Both the position numbers and the translations under genes were made by a program. From Profundibacter sp033851955 (GTDB lineage Bacteria > Pseudomonadota > Alphaproteobacteria > Rhodobacterales > Rhodobacteraceae): a DNA stretch of 64,000 nucleotides. The notes under the pieces are model-generated. The model searched no databases, was not told where the DNA came from, and saw only the letters and a program-made list of their open reading frames with translations. Shown piece by piece: positions 51,318 through 61,344 of the stretch. Numbering within the stretch: position 1 is the stretch's first letter; the number at the start of each line of letters is the position of its first letter. The stretch covers positions 248,001-312,000 of the forward strand of contig JAWSVK010000009.1 in assembly GCA_033851955.1 (NCBI GenBank), in the 5' to 3' direction.

Positions 51318-53051
51318 ATGAAAAACACCAGGTTCGATAAATCACGTCTTCCCAGTCGCCACGTCACCGAAGGGCCGGAGCGCGCGCCGCACCGCTCGTA
51401 CCTTTACGCGATGGGTCTCACGGACGAGGAAATCCACCAGCCCTTGGTTGGTGTCGCAACCTGCTGGAACGAGGCCGCGCCCTGTAACATCGCCCTGAAC
51501 CGTCAGGCGCAAGTCGTCAAAATGGGCGTTAAAGCCGCATCCGGCACGCCCCGTGAATTCACCACCATCACCGTCACCGACGGCATCGCCATGGGCCACG
51601 AAGGTATGCGCTCGTCGCTGGCCAGCCGCGAAGCCATCGCGGACAGCGTCGAGTTGACCATGCGCGGTCACTGTTATGACGCGCTGGTTGGTCTGGCGGG
51701 CTGTGATAAATCCCTGCCGGGCATGATGATGGCTATGATCCGCTTGAATGTGCCCTCCGTGTTCATCTACGGCGGCTCGATCTTGCCGGGTCGTTTTGAA
51801 GGCAAAGACGTCACCGTTCAGGACGTGTTTGAGGCCGTGGGTCAACACCAAGCCGGCAACATGTCCGACGCCGATCTTGAAGCACTAGAAGCCGTGGCTT
51901 GCCCATCGGCCGGTGCCTGTGGCGGCCAGTTCACCGCCAACACAATGGCATGTGTGAGTGAGGCGATCGGCCTTGCCCTGCCAAATTCGGCAGGCGCACC
52001 GGCCCCCTACGAAAGCCGCGATCAATATAGCGAGGCTTCAGGCCGTGCCGTGATGAACTTGCTCGAAAAGAACATCCGCGCCCGTGACATTGTCACCCGC
52101 GAGGCCCTGATAAATGCCGCCCGCATCGTGGCCTGCACCGGCGGCTCCACCAACGCGGGCCTGCACCTGCCCGCGATGGCACACGAGGCTGGGATCGACT
52201 TTGATCTGGCGGATGTTTGCGACATTTTCCGTGAAACGCCCTATTTCGTCGACCTGAAACCGGGTGGGCAATATGTGGCCAAAGACCTTTATGAGGTAGG
52301 CGGCGTTCCAGTGATCATGAAGGAATTGGACAAAGCTGGCTTGATACATCGTGATTGCATGACGGCCACAGGGCGCAGCATCGGCGAAGAAATCGACATT
52401 GTCACTCGCGAAGCCGACGGCAAAGTGATCTACCCCGTCGCAACGCCCCTGTCGAAAACTGGCGGTGTTGTTGGCCTAAAGGGCAACGTGGCACCTGATG
52501 GCGCGATTGTAAAAGTCGCAGGCATGACGGCCCAAGAACAGCGGTTCTCCGGTCCGGCACGGGTATTTGAGTGCGAAGAAGACGCCTTTGCCGCCGTGCA
52601 AAAGCGCGACTATAAAGAAGGCGAAGTATTGGTCATCCGCAACGAAGGCCCATCCGGCGGACCTGGCATGCGTGAAATGTTGGCCACCACGGCAGCGCTG
52701 TCGGGCCAAGGCATGGGCAAAAAAGTTGCGCTCATCACAGATGGGCGTTTTTCCGGCGCCACCCGCGGGTTCTGTGTGGGCCATGTTGGGCCAGAGGCCG
52801 CGCATGGTGGCCCGATCGCCTTCATTCAAAATGGCGACATCATCACAATGGATGCGATCAAGGGCGCGCTGTCGATTGATGTGTCAGACGATGAAATGGC
52901 CAAGCGTCGCGAGGCATGGGCGGGACCACGCGAAACGATCTATGCGTCAGGTGCTTTGTGGAAATATGCCCAACTGGTCGGCGCAACCAAACTTGGTGCT
53001 GTCACCCATCCCGGGGCCAAGGCCGAGCGCCATATCTATATGGATCTGTAA
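51318..53051 (+). CDS. ilvD: Dihydroxy-acid dehydratase
   Basis: A 577-residue Fe-S enzyme of valine, isoleucine and leucine synthesis. The cluster cysteines sit in ATCWNEAAPCN, GLAGCDKSLPG and SAGACGGQFTANTM; SGGPGMREML is the typical C-terminal block. AGGGGATCATC precedes the ATG. Two bases after its stop a lipoprotein gene begins. Confidence 0.97.
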   Translation: MKNTRFDKSRLPSRHVTEGPERAPHRSYLYAMGLTDEEIHQPLVGVATCWNEAAPCNIALNRQAQVVKMGVKAASGTPREFTTITVTDGIAMGHEGMRSSLASREAIADSVELTMRGHCYDALVGLAGCDKSLPGMMMAMIRLNVPSVFIYGGSILPGRFEGKDVTVQDVFEAVGQHQAGNMSDADLEALEAVACPSAGACGGQFTANTMACVSEAIGLALPNSAGAPAPYESRDQYSEASGRAVMNLLEKNIRARDIVTREALINAARIVACTGGSTNAGLHLPAMAHEAGIDFDLADVCDIFRETPYFVDLKPGGQYVAKDLYEVGGVPVIMKELDKAGLIHRDCMTATGRSIGEEIDIVTREADGKVIYPVATPLSKTGGVVGLKGNVAPDGAIVKVAGMTAQEQRFSGPARVFECEEDAFAAVQKRDYKEGEVLVIRNEGPSGGPGMREMLATTAALSGQGMGKKVALITDGRFSGATRGFCVGHVGPEAAHGGPIAFIQNGDIITMDAIKGALSIDVSDDEMAKRREAWAGPRETIYASGALWKYAQLVGATKLGAVTHPGAKAERHIYMDL

Positions 53052-53053
53052 TT

Positions 53054-53767
53054 GTGAAACCCATCCAACTGACCGGCCTCGCCGCCCTCGTGGCGTTGGG
53101 CGGTTGCAATGTGCCAAACTTGGGCGACGGTAAACTCGGCACTGCCGCGCCCGTAGTGGCACCTAAACACATAACTGTGTCCAGCAAACAGGTGACGATC
53201 GTCGGGCCGCACGGGTTTTGCATTGATCCAACCCAAACCAAAGACAAAGCCAAAAGCGCGTTTGTTGTGTTGGGCAGCTGCGCGGCAATTTCCAACGCAG
53301 CCCACCTGCCAGAACCCGCAATTCCTGCGATCTTGATGGCGACAGTGTCGGGCAAAACCGACGGCGCACCGATCGCCAACTCGACCGAAGCCCTGAGCCG
53401 CTTTTTCAAATCCGAAACCGGACGCGCGGCGCTAAGTCGTGATGGCAAAGCCCAAACCGTCAAGGTGATCGAAACGCTGAGCAGAAACGGTGTGTTTTAC
53501 ATTCACGCCCATGATAGCAGCACAGATACCTTGGCCGGGGCGGGCGATGAATATTGGCGAGCACTATTCAATGTGAAGGGTCGGATGGTGTCGGCATCGG
53601 TTGTCGCACTAGAAGAATTTCCGATATCAAAATCCGAAGGTTTTAACACTCTTGGCGCCTTTGCCGGTCAGATTAAAACGGCGAATGTTGTGACATCTGT
53701 TGAGCCGCAAGAACAAAAACCAACCCTTCCTTTTCTAAAGCGATTGTTTAATAAAGACCCTATATAA
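53054..53767 (+). CDS. Predicted lipoprotein
   Basis: A 237-residue protein starting at GTG 53054. The signal ends in ALGGC, a lipobox with C18 as the lipidated residue. The mature domain contains VTIVGPHGFCIDPTQTKD and a second conserved cysteine in LGSCAAIS. The family is unknown to me; it follows ilvD by two bases and is probably co-transcribed. Confidence 0.75.
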   Translation: MKPIQLTGLAALVALGGCNVPNLGDGKLGTAAPVVAPKHITVSSKQVTIVGPHGFCIDPTQTKDKAKSAFVVLGSCAAISNAAHLPEPAIPAILMATVSGKTDGAPIANSTEALSRFFKSETGRAALSRDGKAQTVKVIETLSRNGVFYIHAHDSSTDTLAGAGDEYWRALFNVKGRMVSASVVALEEFPISKSEGFNTLGAFAGQIKTANVVTSVEPQEQKPTLPFLKRLFNKDPI

Positions 53768-53814
53768 GATATCAGTGTTATTAAGAGTATGAATATGCAG
53801 GTGTGGGCGTAGAT

Positions 53815-54588
53815 ATGGCGAACCGGATAAAATCCATCATCGGGCAAATTGCTCAACGGCGTGCATTACGCCGATGGGCACGCCTTGCCAAAGACGCCCA
53901 AAACCTGGACATCGAAACTCTGCGTGTTACGCGGGGCCGCGCCCGCACCATGATGCGCCCGTTGGAACAAATGATCCACGTGGCCGACAGCCGATTGATG
54001 CTGCCGTTGATTGGCAGCAACGCGATTCAGCAACCGCTTAATTCAGATTGGATTTACCGCCCTGAAATCTGGCGTGGGCCGGTGACACCACGCGGAATTT
54101 CTGCGGCCAAAAACAAAGCGAAAGTCGGCAAAGAAACAACCATCTTTCATGATTGCAACATCTCTGAGCTGACCCTGCGCCAAATTCGCAATACCCGAGA
54201 AGAAGACTTGGCCCCGTTTGGTTTGCAAATGGATGTGTTCCGATTTGACGGCAGTTTTCTGTCGCTTGTTTTGAACCTGCCTGACGACGCCGTGCATGGG
54301 TTAAAGAAAAAGCATCTGTTGCGGATGGACGCCATCGTCGAGATGGAAAAGCCGCTGGAAATCTTTGCACGTCTAAACATCAAACACGGCCCCAACACCG
54401 AACAAATCGTTCGCGAACTGCCGCTGCACGAGGACGAGGTGATGGTGGAATTTGATCTGGCCTATACAAAACTGAATGAAAAACGGGTTGAACGGATCTG
54501 GATCGATTTGATTTTTGAAGGCCCGCAAATGAACCAAGTCATTTTGCGCGACATCACCTTTAGTCGCCGTCCTCGCGCCGAATTATAA
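53815..54588 (+). CDS. DUF6478-like conserved protein
   Basis: A 257-residue protein starting with a basic helix (ANRIKSIIGQIAQRRALRRWARLAK). The middle reads RPEIWRGPVTPRGISA and TIFHDCNISELTLRQIRN, the end is a beta-rich domain with RIWIDLIFEGPQMNQVILRDI. The match to the DUF6478 family of Rhodobacteraceae is from memory. ATG 53815 is chosen over GTG 53803; neither has a strong ribosome binding site. Confidence 0.65.
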   Translation: MANRIKSIIGQIAQRRALRRWARLAKDAQNLDIETLRVTRGRARTMMRPLEQMIHVADSRLMLPLIGSNAIQQPLNSDWIYRPEIWRGPVTPRGISAAKNKAKVGKETTIFHDCNISELTLRQIRNTREEDLAPFGLQMDVFRFDGSFLSLVLNLPDDAVHGLKKKHLLRMDAIVEMEKPLEIFARLNIKHGPNTEQIVRELPLHEDEVMVEFDLAYTKLNEKRVERIWIDLIFEGPQMNQVILRDITFSRRPRAEL

Positions 54589-54615
54589 CGAACCCTGCCG
54601 TAAGAAAGAACCGAT

Positions 54616-54996
54616 ATGAGCAACCTGACATTAACCGCGACACGTCTGTTTGAGGGCGTTTGGGAAGGTGTTCTTATCGCGCCGGACGCCGACAGAAATT
54701 TCCAACCTGAAATTCAAGTGACCCATCTGGGCAAGCAGGTTGAAGGCGTTTCTATCACCGAGGACAGCACCAAAGGTTATTGGGCCGTGCGTGTGCCAGT
54801 GCCTGTTGAAACGCTCATGGACGGGGTGCAAACCTTTTTGATCACCGATCAACGCAGCGGTGAAACACTGACCAGTTTCGCCGTCATCGCAGGCGAGGCC
54901 CTAAGCGACGACATCCGTATCGAGATTGATCTGCTGCGCGCCGAACTCGACATGCTGAAAAAGGCGTTTCGGCGTCACTGCGTTGAAACAACTTAA
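54616..54996 (+). CDS. Conserved hypothetical protein
   Basis: A 126-residue protein beginning TLTATRLFEGVWEGVLIAP, largely beta-stranded, with a C-terminal helical heptad segment IRIEIDLLRAELDMLKKAFRRH. It lies 27 bases after the DUF6478-like gene and the two proteins share a strand pattern, so they may act together. No function can be assigned. Confidence 0.65.
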   Translation: MSNLTLTATRLFEGVWEGVLIAPDADRNFQPEIQVTHLGKQVEGVSITEDSTKGYWAVRVPVPVETLMDGVQTFLITDQRSGETLTSFAVIAGEALSDDIRIEIDLLRAELDMLKKAFRRHCVETT

Positions 54997-55160
54997 AACG
55001 GTGACGCGGCGTTTATAATGACAGGCCACAGTGTCTAGCGCATTTTGCATTTATTGTGAGACACAAAGCACCAGACTTCATTCACCTTTAGGAAGGTTTC
55101 TGGTTCAAGCGATTTTAAATTGCTATGATGCGGCGTGTTTTGATTAACCAAGGATGCATC

Positions 55161-57188
55161 ATGACCCAATTCCCCAAACTGCTGGCCCCACTTGATCTTG
55201 GCTTTACCACGCTGAAAAACCGCGTGCTTATGGGCTCGATGCACACCGGCCTTGAGGAGACCAAAGACTGGGCGCGCGTCGCCGAGTTTTACGCCGCCCG
55301 CGCCCGTGGTGATGTTGGGCTGATCGTCACAGGTGGCATGGCACCCAACCGCGAAGGTGGCGTGTTCCCGGGCGCGGCAGGCCTGTTCAATGACCAAGAC
55401 ATCGCCAACCACCGTATTATCACCGACCGCGTGCATGAAAACGGCGGCAAAATCGCCATGCAAATCTTGCACGCAGGGCGCTATGCCTATGGGCCTGAAT
55501 GTGTGGCCCCAAGCCCTGTGAAATCGCCAATCTCGCCGTTCCCACCCATCGAGTTGGACGAAGACGGGATCGAAAAGCAGATCAGTGACATCGCCACAGC
55601 CGCCGCCAATGCAAAAATAGCTGGCTATGACGGGGTCGAGGTGATGGGCTCGGAGGGCTACTTCCTGAACCAGTTTTTGGTCACCCACACCAACAAACGC
55701 ACCGACCGTTGGGGCGGCAGCTATGAAAACCGGATGCGCCTTCCCATCGAGGTGGTCAAACGTGTACGCAAAGCCGTCGGCCCGGATTTCATCGTAATCT
55801 ACCGCTTGTCGATGATCGACCTGATCCCCAATGGCTCGACCTTTGACGAAGTGATCGAACTGGCCCAAAAGGTTGAAGAAGCAGGCGCCACGATCATCAA
55901 CACCGGCATCGGCTGGCACGAGGCCCGTATTCCCACCATCGCCACCTCGGTGCCGCGCCGTGCCTTTAGCTGGGTGACCAAAAAACTGATGGGCAAGGTG
56001 GGCATTCCGGTGATCACCTCAAACCGCATCAACACGCCTGACGTGGCCGAATCCGTTTTGGCGGATGGCTGCGCCGATATGGTTTCCATGGCGCGCCCGT
56101 TCTTGGCGGATGCCGAATTCGTTGCCAAGGCCGCCGATGGCCGCGCCGACGAAATCGCGCCCTGCATCGCCTGCAACCAAGCCTGTCTTGATCACACGTT
56201 TTCTGGCAAAATATCATCCTGCCTGGTGAACCCACGGGCCTGTTATGAAACCGAACTGGTGGTCGGCAAGGCCGACGTGGCCAAATCCATTGCCGTTGTT
56301 GGTGCCGGTCCGGCAGGATTGTCCGCCGCCCTTACAGCCGCTGAGCGCGGCCACTCTGTGACGCTGTTTGATGCGGCCGACAAATTGGGCGGCCAGTTGA
56401 ACATGGCCAAACAGGTGCCGGGCAAAGAAGAGTTCTTTGGCCTTGTCGATTGGTACGCAACCATGGTGGCGCGCGCAGGCATAGATCTGCGCTTGGGTCA
56501 AAAGGCTGATGTAGCGGCCTTAAGCGGTTTTGACGAGGTGATCATTGCCACCGGCGTATTGCCACGTGATCCACAGATCGACGGCCAAGACGGCGACAAC
56601 GTGCTCGATTACATCGACGTGCTGCGTCACAAAGCGCCGGTTGGCAAACGCGTTGCGATTGTCGGGGCAGGGGGCATCGGTTTTGATGTGGCCGAATTTT
56701 TGGCCCATGGACCCGAGCCGCTGAGCGAAGATCTGGAAGCATGGAAGCGCAACTGGGGCGTGTCAGACCCCGAGATTGAGCGCGGCGGCATTGCGCCCGC
56801 AGGCCCGCAACCCGAAGCACCTGCGCGGGCCGCGTATCTGTTGCAACGCAAAGCCGAAAAAGCCGGCAAACGGCTGGGCAAAACCACGGGCTGGATCCAC
56901 CGCGCTGACCTTAAGATGAAAGGCGTGAAAACCATGACCGGCGTTAACTATGAACGGATCGACGCGCGTGGATTGCATATTTCGTTTGGCGAGGCCCGTG
57001 AAAACCCCCAATTGATCGAGGTCGACACCGTTGTTTTATGCGCCGGACAAATACCTGAACGCGGGCTGGCAGATGCGTTGATTTCAACCGGGATCACACC
57101 GCATGTCATCGGCGGCGCTGACGTCGCAGGTGAACTTGACGCAAAACGTGCGATCGATCAGGGCACGCGACTGGCAGCTGCAATTTAG
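55161..57188 (+). CDS. fadH: NADPH-dependent 2,4-dienoyl-CoA reductase
   Basis: A 675-residue flavin/iron-sulfur enzyme (E. coli FadH has 672). An FMN TIM barrel begins MTQFPKLLAPLDLGFTTLKN and has the FadH-type MGSMHTGLEE; the 4Fe-4S cysteines are in CIACNQACLDHTFSGKISSC; then a FAD/NADPH part starts AVVGAGPAGLSAALTAAERG. It reduces 2,4-dienoyl-CoA during oxidation of unsaturated fatty acids. AAGGA lies six bases before the ATG. Confidence 0.93.
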   Translation: MTQFPKLLAPLDLGFTTLKNRVLMGSMHTGLEETKDWARVAEFYAARARGDVGLIVTGGMAPNREGGVFPGAAGLFNDQDIANHRIITDRVHENGGKIAMQILHAGRYAYGPECVAPSPVKSPISPFPPIELDEDGIEKQISDIATAAANAKIAGYDGVEVMGSEGYFLNQFLVTHTNKRTDRWGGSYENRMRLPIEVVKRVRKAVGPDFIVIYRLSMIDLIPNGSTFDEVIELAQKVEEAGATIINTGIGWHEARIPTIATSVPRRAFSWVTKKLMGKVGIPVITSNRINTPDVAESVLADGCADMVSMARPFLADAEFVAKAADGRADEIAPCIACNQACLDHTFSGKISSCLVNPRACYETELVVGKADVAKSIAVVGAGPAGLSAALTAAERGHSVTLFDAADKLGGQLNMAKQVPGKEEFFGLVDWYATMVARAGIDLRLGQKADVAALSGFDEVIIATGVLPRDPQIDGQDGDNVLDYIDVLRHKAPVGKRVAIVGAGGIGFDVAEFLAHGPEPLSEDLEAWKRNWGVSDPEIERGGIAPAGPQPEAPARAAYLLQRKAEKAGKRLGKTTGWIHRADLKMKGVKTMTGVNYERIDARGLHISFGEARENPQLIEVDTVVLCAGQIPERGLADALISTGITPHVIGGADVAGELDAKRAIDQGTRLAAAI

Positions 57189-57350
57189 GGTTGAGCCACT
57201 TAAAGCCAACCGGTTTATTCCAATTTTACCTGTTTCCACATTGGGAACGATAGGGGCAAATACCGCAGTATTGTCCGGCCATCACCCCATTTCTGCCCAA
57301 TTTCGGAACGATAAGAACATCAATCCGAAACAAAAAGAGCAGGTTAAAAA

Positions 57351-58256
57351 ATGGATAGACTAACTGAGATGGAGGCCTTTGCGACTGTTGTTGATCAAGG
57401 TGGTTTCACCGACGCAGCACGCAAAATGGGCATTTCCAAATCAGCCGTATCAAAGCACGTCTCATCACTCGAGGCGCGCTTGGGGGCGCGGTTGCTGAAT
57501 AGAACAACGCGACGTGTTAGCCCGACGGAAATTGGTCTGGCCTATTACGACCGTGCCCGCCGTGTTTTGAATGATGCAGGCGAGGCGGATGCCTTGGTCA
57601 CATCAATGCAATCAGCTCCGTCCGGCCTGTTACGCATATCTGTCGCGACCGATTTCGGCGTGAACCACCTGTCCCCAGTGCTGGGCGAATTCTTGCAGGA
57701 ATTTCCCGACATCACAGTGAACATGGTTTTGAACAACCGTTTTGTTGAACTGATTTCCGAAGGCTTTGATCTGGCCGTGCGCATTGGCGAGCTGGAAGAC
57801 AGCACCCTGCGGGCCCGAAAATTGACCGAAACCACCAAACGCATGGTTGGTTCGCCGGAATATTTTGAAAAATACGGACGTCCCGAAAAGATTGACGATT
57901 TGAACGAACATAAACTGCTGCACTATTCAAACCAATCCAATGGCAGCGTCTGGAAATTGACAGCGCCATCCGGTGAAAAACGCCAAGTGCGCACCGCGGG
58001 TTGGCTTTCGGTCAATGACGGGCAATCCCTGTTGAATGCCGCAATCTCGGGTCTCGGCATCGCCTACCTGCCCAGCTTTCTTTATGCTGAAGCGATGGAA
58101 CAAGGTTTGGTCGAAGAAGCAATGCCAGAACTGCCCGGCGAAACCCAAGGCATCTATGCAGTCTATCCTCCAGGCCGCTTTACCCAGCCAAAAGTACGTG
58201 CCTTTATCGATTTTTTGGCACAAACTTATGCCAGCAAAGGGCCTGATACCTGGTGA
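57351..58256 (+). CDS. LysR family transcriptional regulator (CrgA-like)
   Basis: A 301-residue LysR protein. The winged helix is at about 1-60 (MEAFATVVDQGGFTDAARKMGISKSAVSKHVSSLE), and the effector domain begins with GLLRISVATDFGVNHLSPVLGEFL, the pattern of the CrgA-like subgroup. It lies after fadH on the same strand with a 162-base gap that would hold its own promoter. Target unknown. Confidence 0.9.
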   Translation: MDRLTEMEAFATVVDQGGFTDAARKMGISKSAVSKHVSSLEARLGARLLNRTTRRVSPTEIGLAYYDRARRVLNDAGEADALVTSMQSAPSGLLRISVATDFGVNHLSPVLGEFLQEFPDITVNMVLNNRFVELISEGFDLAVRIGELEDSTLRARKLTETTKRMVGSPEYFEKYGRPEKIDDLNEHKLLHYSNQSNGSVWKLTAPSGEKRQVRTAGWLSVNDGQSLLNAAISGLGIAYLPSFLYAEAMEQGLVEEAMPELPGETQGIYAVYPPGRFTQPKVRAFIDFLAQTYASKGPDTW

Positions 58257-58287
58257 TCAACGCGGCCTGACAGATCGTATGAACCAA

Positions 58288-59253
58288 CTATTGGGTCGAG
58301 GTGACAATCACTTCGACCCTTCTGTTTTGCGCCCGCCCGCCGTCGGTCTGATTTGACGAACGCGGTGACAAGAATCCGTTCCCTTCGGCGCGAATTTGGG
58401 TCTTATCAACCCCCAGTTCCGACACCAACCGCTGCATCACCGAATTGGCCCGTTTTTTGGACAGAGCGATGTTGGCATCAAGGGAGCCCACAGCATCGGT
58501 ATGCCCGACAACGGCCACTGTGTGGGTCGGGTTTATCTTCAGGTAATCCGCAAGCGCCGAAAGCGAGCTAAAATCACCGCTCCCAAGATCAGATGATCCA
58601 GTTTCGAACCGTAAATCTTCAAGGATAAAGTATCCGGTTTCGTCCAAGGCACGGTCCAGCGGCAAATCCTGTTCGGATACAGCTTCCACGGCCTCGTCCA
58701 CTGTCGTTAAGGCTGGGTTTTTAGTCGAAGTCACCAGTATGCCCGTCTCGGTCGGCTCACCCACCCGCGTCAATTGGATGTAGCCTGCATTCTGACTGCG
58801 GCTGACCAAAAGGCTGATGTATTCTGGTTGCCCGTCCGCCATTCGTTTTGCGGCCAAATATCTGAAATCACCCAGATCAACATGCATGACTGGCTCCGGC
58901 ATGACATCGGTTTCAAACCGAAAATCAAAGCCGCCGCAGGCTTGGGTTTCGCACTCGAATACCAGCTCAAAACCAGCATCCGCCAGTTGCAGTTTCAGCG
59001 GATCAAGTATCTGCAAAGACGTCAGGCCCGACGCCGAGATTTTCCAGGCCTGCTGGATCACTTCCCCCTCAGCCAAGATCGTTTCGACCCGCGCGCCATC
59101 CCATGCGCCGACCGGCATTTGATAACTGCCCAGCCCGACAGTTTGCCCGCCCGCAAGCGATGCATTCCTTGGGAAATCCAACTGCATAGACGCGGCTGCC
59201 ATCGGCAGAACCATGGTCAAAACGCTGGCAAATATGGCGGCGATTTTTCTCAT
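58288..59253 (-). CDS. OmpA family protein
   Basis: A 321-residue envelope protein with a signal peptide (about 1-21) and a C-terminal OmpA-like peptidoglycan-binding domain (about 205-318) containing VAVVGHTDAVGS, LSKKRANSVMQRLV and GGRAQNRRVEVIV. The N-terminal 180 residues have one likely disulfide (ECETQACGGF). Its start overlaps the stop of the AhpD-like gene. Confidence 0.88.
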   Translation of the reverse strand: MRKIAAIFASVLTMVLPMAAASMQLDFPRNASLAGGQTVGLGSYQMPVGAWDGARVETILAEGEVIQQAWKISASGLTSLQILDPLKLQLADAGFELVFECETQACGGFDFRFETDVMPEPVMHVDLGDFRYLAAKRMADGQPEYISLLVSRSQNAGYIQLTRVGEPTETGILVTSTKNPALTTVDEAVEAVSEQDLPLDRALDETGYFILEDLRFETGSSDLGSGDFSSLSALADYLKINPTHTVAVVGHTDAVGSLDANIALSKKRANSVMQRLVSELGVDKTQIRAEGNGFLSPRSSNQTDGGRAQNRRVEVIVTSTQ

Positions 59254-59825
59254 CGGTGGGCTGAGTGGTAGGCCTCGTTTGGCCGCATATCGGATGCCGA
59301 AGCAACGCGGTTTGTCATGTTAAAGAATGCCGCAACCGACCCAATGTCCCAGATATCGCGGTCGCTAAACCCGACATCCCGCAAGGCTTGGCGATCAACT
59401 TCTTCAATCGTGTCGCAGCGCTCAGTCAGCTTCGCGGCAAAATCCAGCATCGCCTTTTGGCGTGCGTCCAATTCGGCAGCGCGGTAATTCATAACCATCA
59501 TTTCGCCCAGTATCGGATCATTCGACAACTCACGCACAGCCGCTCCATGCGCCGCAAGACAGTAAAAACATTTGTTGATCGACGACACCACCACAGCGAT
59601 CATTTCGCGCTCCAGTTTGGTGATCCCGCTGTCGCCCAACATCAGGTCGTTATAAAGCGCCGTGAAGGTGTTTAGCTTTTCGATGTCAAAGGCATAGGCC
59701 TGCAACACATTCGGGATCATCCCCAGCTTGTCCTCGCAGATGTCGAAATATTTCTGCGTGGGTTCTGGCAATGGGTCAACCATGGGCAAATCGAGTGCGA
59801 TGGGTCGTTTGGTATCTTTGGTCAT
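59250..59825 (-). CDS. Peroxidase-related (AhpD-like) enzyme
   Basis: A 191-residue carboxymuconolactone-decarboxylase-fold protein. The redox motif is KCFYCLAAHGAAVR (CxxC and downstream His). Family members reduce peroxides or act in disulfide exchange. It is flanked by ATGA overlaps on both sides, with the GNAT gene upstream and the OmpA gene downstream. Confidence 0.88.
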   Translation of the reverse strand: MTKDTKRPIALDLPMVDPLPEPTQKYFDICEDKLGMIPNVLQAYAFDIEKLNTFTALYNDLMLGDSGITKLEREMIAVVVSSINKCFYCLAAHGAAVRELSNDPILGEMMVMNYRAAELDARQKAMLDFAAKLTERCDTIEEVDRQALRDVGFSDRDIWDIGSVAAFFNMTNRVASASDMRPNEAYHSAHR

Positions 59826-60559
59826 GCCTGTGTAGCCCTTTTTGGGTCATTTATTCGATAATGATAGTGTCCCACATTTTCCATATTCAGGGAAGCGTAG
59901 AGCGCATTGGCCCCGGTGTTTTCGCCCACACATATGACACTAAAGTCCGTAGCGCCGTTATTTTGTGCCCAAACCGCGGCCACCCCCATAATGTTGTTGG
60001 CGACACCTTGCCGACGCTGGTCCAAAACCACCTCAAGCGCGTGTAACATGGCCACCGAATTGTGGACAGCAACATAGGCAGCCCCAGCCACGCGGTCATT
60101 TTGGCGGGCAAGGATGGCGGTCTTTGGCCCCTGCGCACGGTGCATCACGGCTTGGCGCTCAGGGCCGATACCTTGGTCTGTCCAGATTTCGCTGATGATC
60201 GCCAAGGGCGGCCAAATCGCAAACCCGGCCATCCGCGCTGGCGCGAGCCGTGTTAGATTTTCAATCGGGCAAGTGTAAATGTTCACAGGGTCTTTGATGC
60301 GATACCCCTTGTCCGCAAGCAGGCCATCCAAGGCCTCTTCGCCCGCGCGCACCATGAACAAAGCGTTTTGCCCCAAAGCCGCCAGCGCGGCCTCTGCGAC
60401 TTCGATGTCATTGGAATTGACCGGCCCGAGGGCGGTGGCCGAAGAAACGCGCTGCCCGCCGCCAGCGCCTTTGCGGATGGTCCAATTGCCGATGGTCTGA
60501 AACTCGGCAGCGGGCCATGTGGCGTCAATGGTCTGATAGAGCGTTTGCAGCGGGATCAT
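59822..60559 (-). CDS. GNAT family N-acetyltransferase
   Basis: A 245-residue acetyltransferase. The acetyl-CoA-binding half is C-terminal: LHALEVVLDQRRQGVANNIM (the R/Q-x-x-G-x-G/A loop) and ENTGANALYASLNMENVGHYHYR. The N-terminal half is divergent. Substrate unknown. It overlaps both neighbours by one to four bases. Confidence 0.85.
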   Translation of the reverse strand: MIPLQTLYQTIDATWPAAEFQTIGNWTIRKGAGGGQRVSSATALGPVNSNDIEVAEAALAALGQNALFMVRAGEEALDGLLADKGYRIKDPVNIYTCPIENLTRLAPARMAGFAIWPPLAIISEIWTDQGIGPERQAVMHRAQGPKTAILARQNDRVAGAAYVAVHNSVAMLHALEVVLDQRRQGVANNIMGVAAVWAQNNGATDFSVICVGENTGANALYASLNMENVGHYHYRINDPKRATQA

Positions 60560-61287
60560 TAGCGCCTCGTTGGAAAGATGTCGGCAAGTTCGGCCATCGC
60601 CGTCTCCAGCATCGCAGCGTCTTGGCCACGCCCGACGACATTGGTGCCATATGTGCCGTCTGTATAAAACGGGTAAGAGCCAAATGACAACTCGGGAAAC
60701 CGCGCAGCCAAATCCCCCAACGGCTTGGCAATAACACCCTCACCTTGCATCAGGCGCAGGGACTGGCTCAGCAGTGGTTTTCCACCCGACAGGCTCGGCA
60801 GCAACGACGCAACCATGGCCTTGAATATCATCGGAACCCCCGCCATCACATGCACATTTTTCAAGCTAAATCCGGGTGCGGCCGAAATTGGATTTTCAAT
60901 CAGGTCGGCCCCATCAGGGATGCGTGCCATCCGCAATCGGGCCTCATTTATTTCGGCACCCGTGGTGGCGTAATGCGCCTCCAACAAGGCACGCGCATCT
61001 GCACGCACACCGATAGACACGCCAAACGCCGCCGCGACGGCATCAGCGGTGATATCGTCATGGGTCGGCCCGATGCCGCCGGAGGTGAACAGATGGGTGT
61101 GAACATTCGACAGTTTTTGCACAGCAGCGATGATCGCGCCGGTGTCATCTGGCACCACGCGGACTTCTAGCAGATCAATCCCATGCGCGGTCAACTCGCC
61201 CGCGATATGGTGCGTGTTGGTGTCTTGGGTGCGGCCCGACAGTATCTCGTCGCCGATCACCAGCATGGCGGCAGTTGGGTTTATCAT
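60559..61287 (-). CDS. CinA/MoaB-domain molybdopterin-binding protein
   Basis: A 242-residue protein with only the MoCF-binding domain of CinA: LVIGDEILSGRTQDTNTHHIA, RVVPDDTGAI and FTSGGIGPTHDDIT. The C-terminal deamidase domain of full-length CinA is absent. ATG 61287 is chosen; the frame remains open to 61446, overlapping sfsA antisense. Confidence 0.87.
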   Translation of the reverse strand: MINPTAAMLVIGDEILSGRTQDTNTHHIAGELTAHGIDLLEVRVVPDDTGAIIAAVQKLSNVHTHLFTSGGIGPTHDDITADAVAAAFGVSIGVRADARALLEAHYATTGAEINEARLRMARIPDGADLIENPISAAPGFSLKNVHVMAGVPMIFKAMVASLLPSLSGGKPLLSQSLRLMQGEGVIAKPLGDLAARFPELSFGSYPFYTDGTYGTNVVGRGQDAAMLETAMAELADIFPTRR

Positions 61288-61344
61288 ATCAAATTCCTTG
61301 TCGGGCCTTGTCGGGCTTACCCCATCCGATATAACCCTCCTTGC

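Noticed and set aside
55035..55919. 294-codon minus-strand frame over fadH
   Set aside because: fadH matches its family throughout this region; the antisense frame has no start signal or domain.
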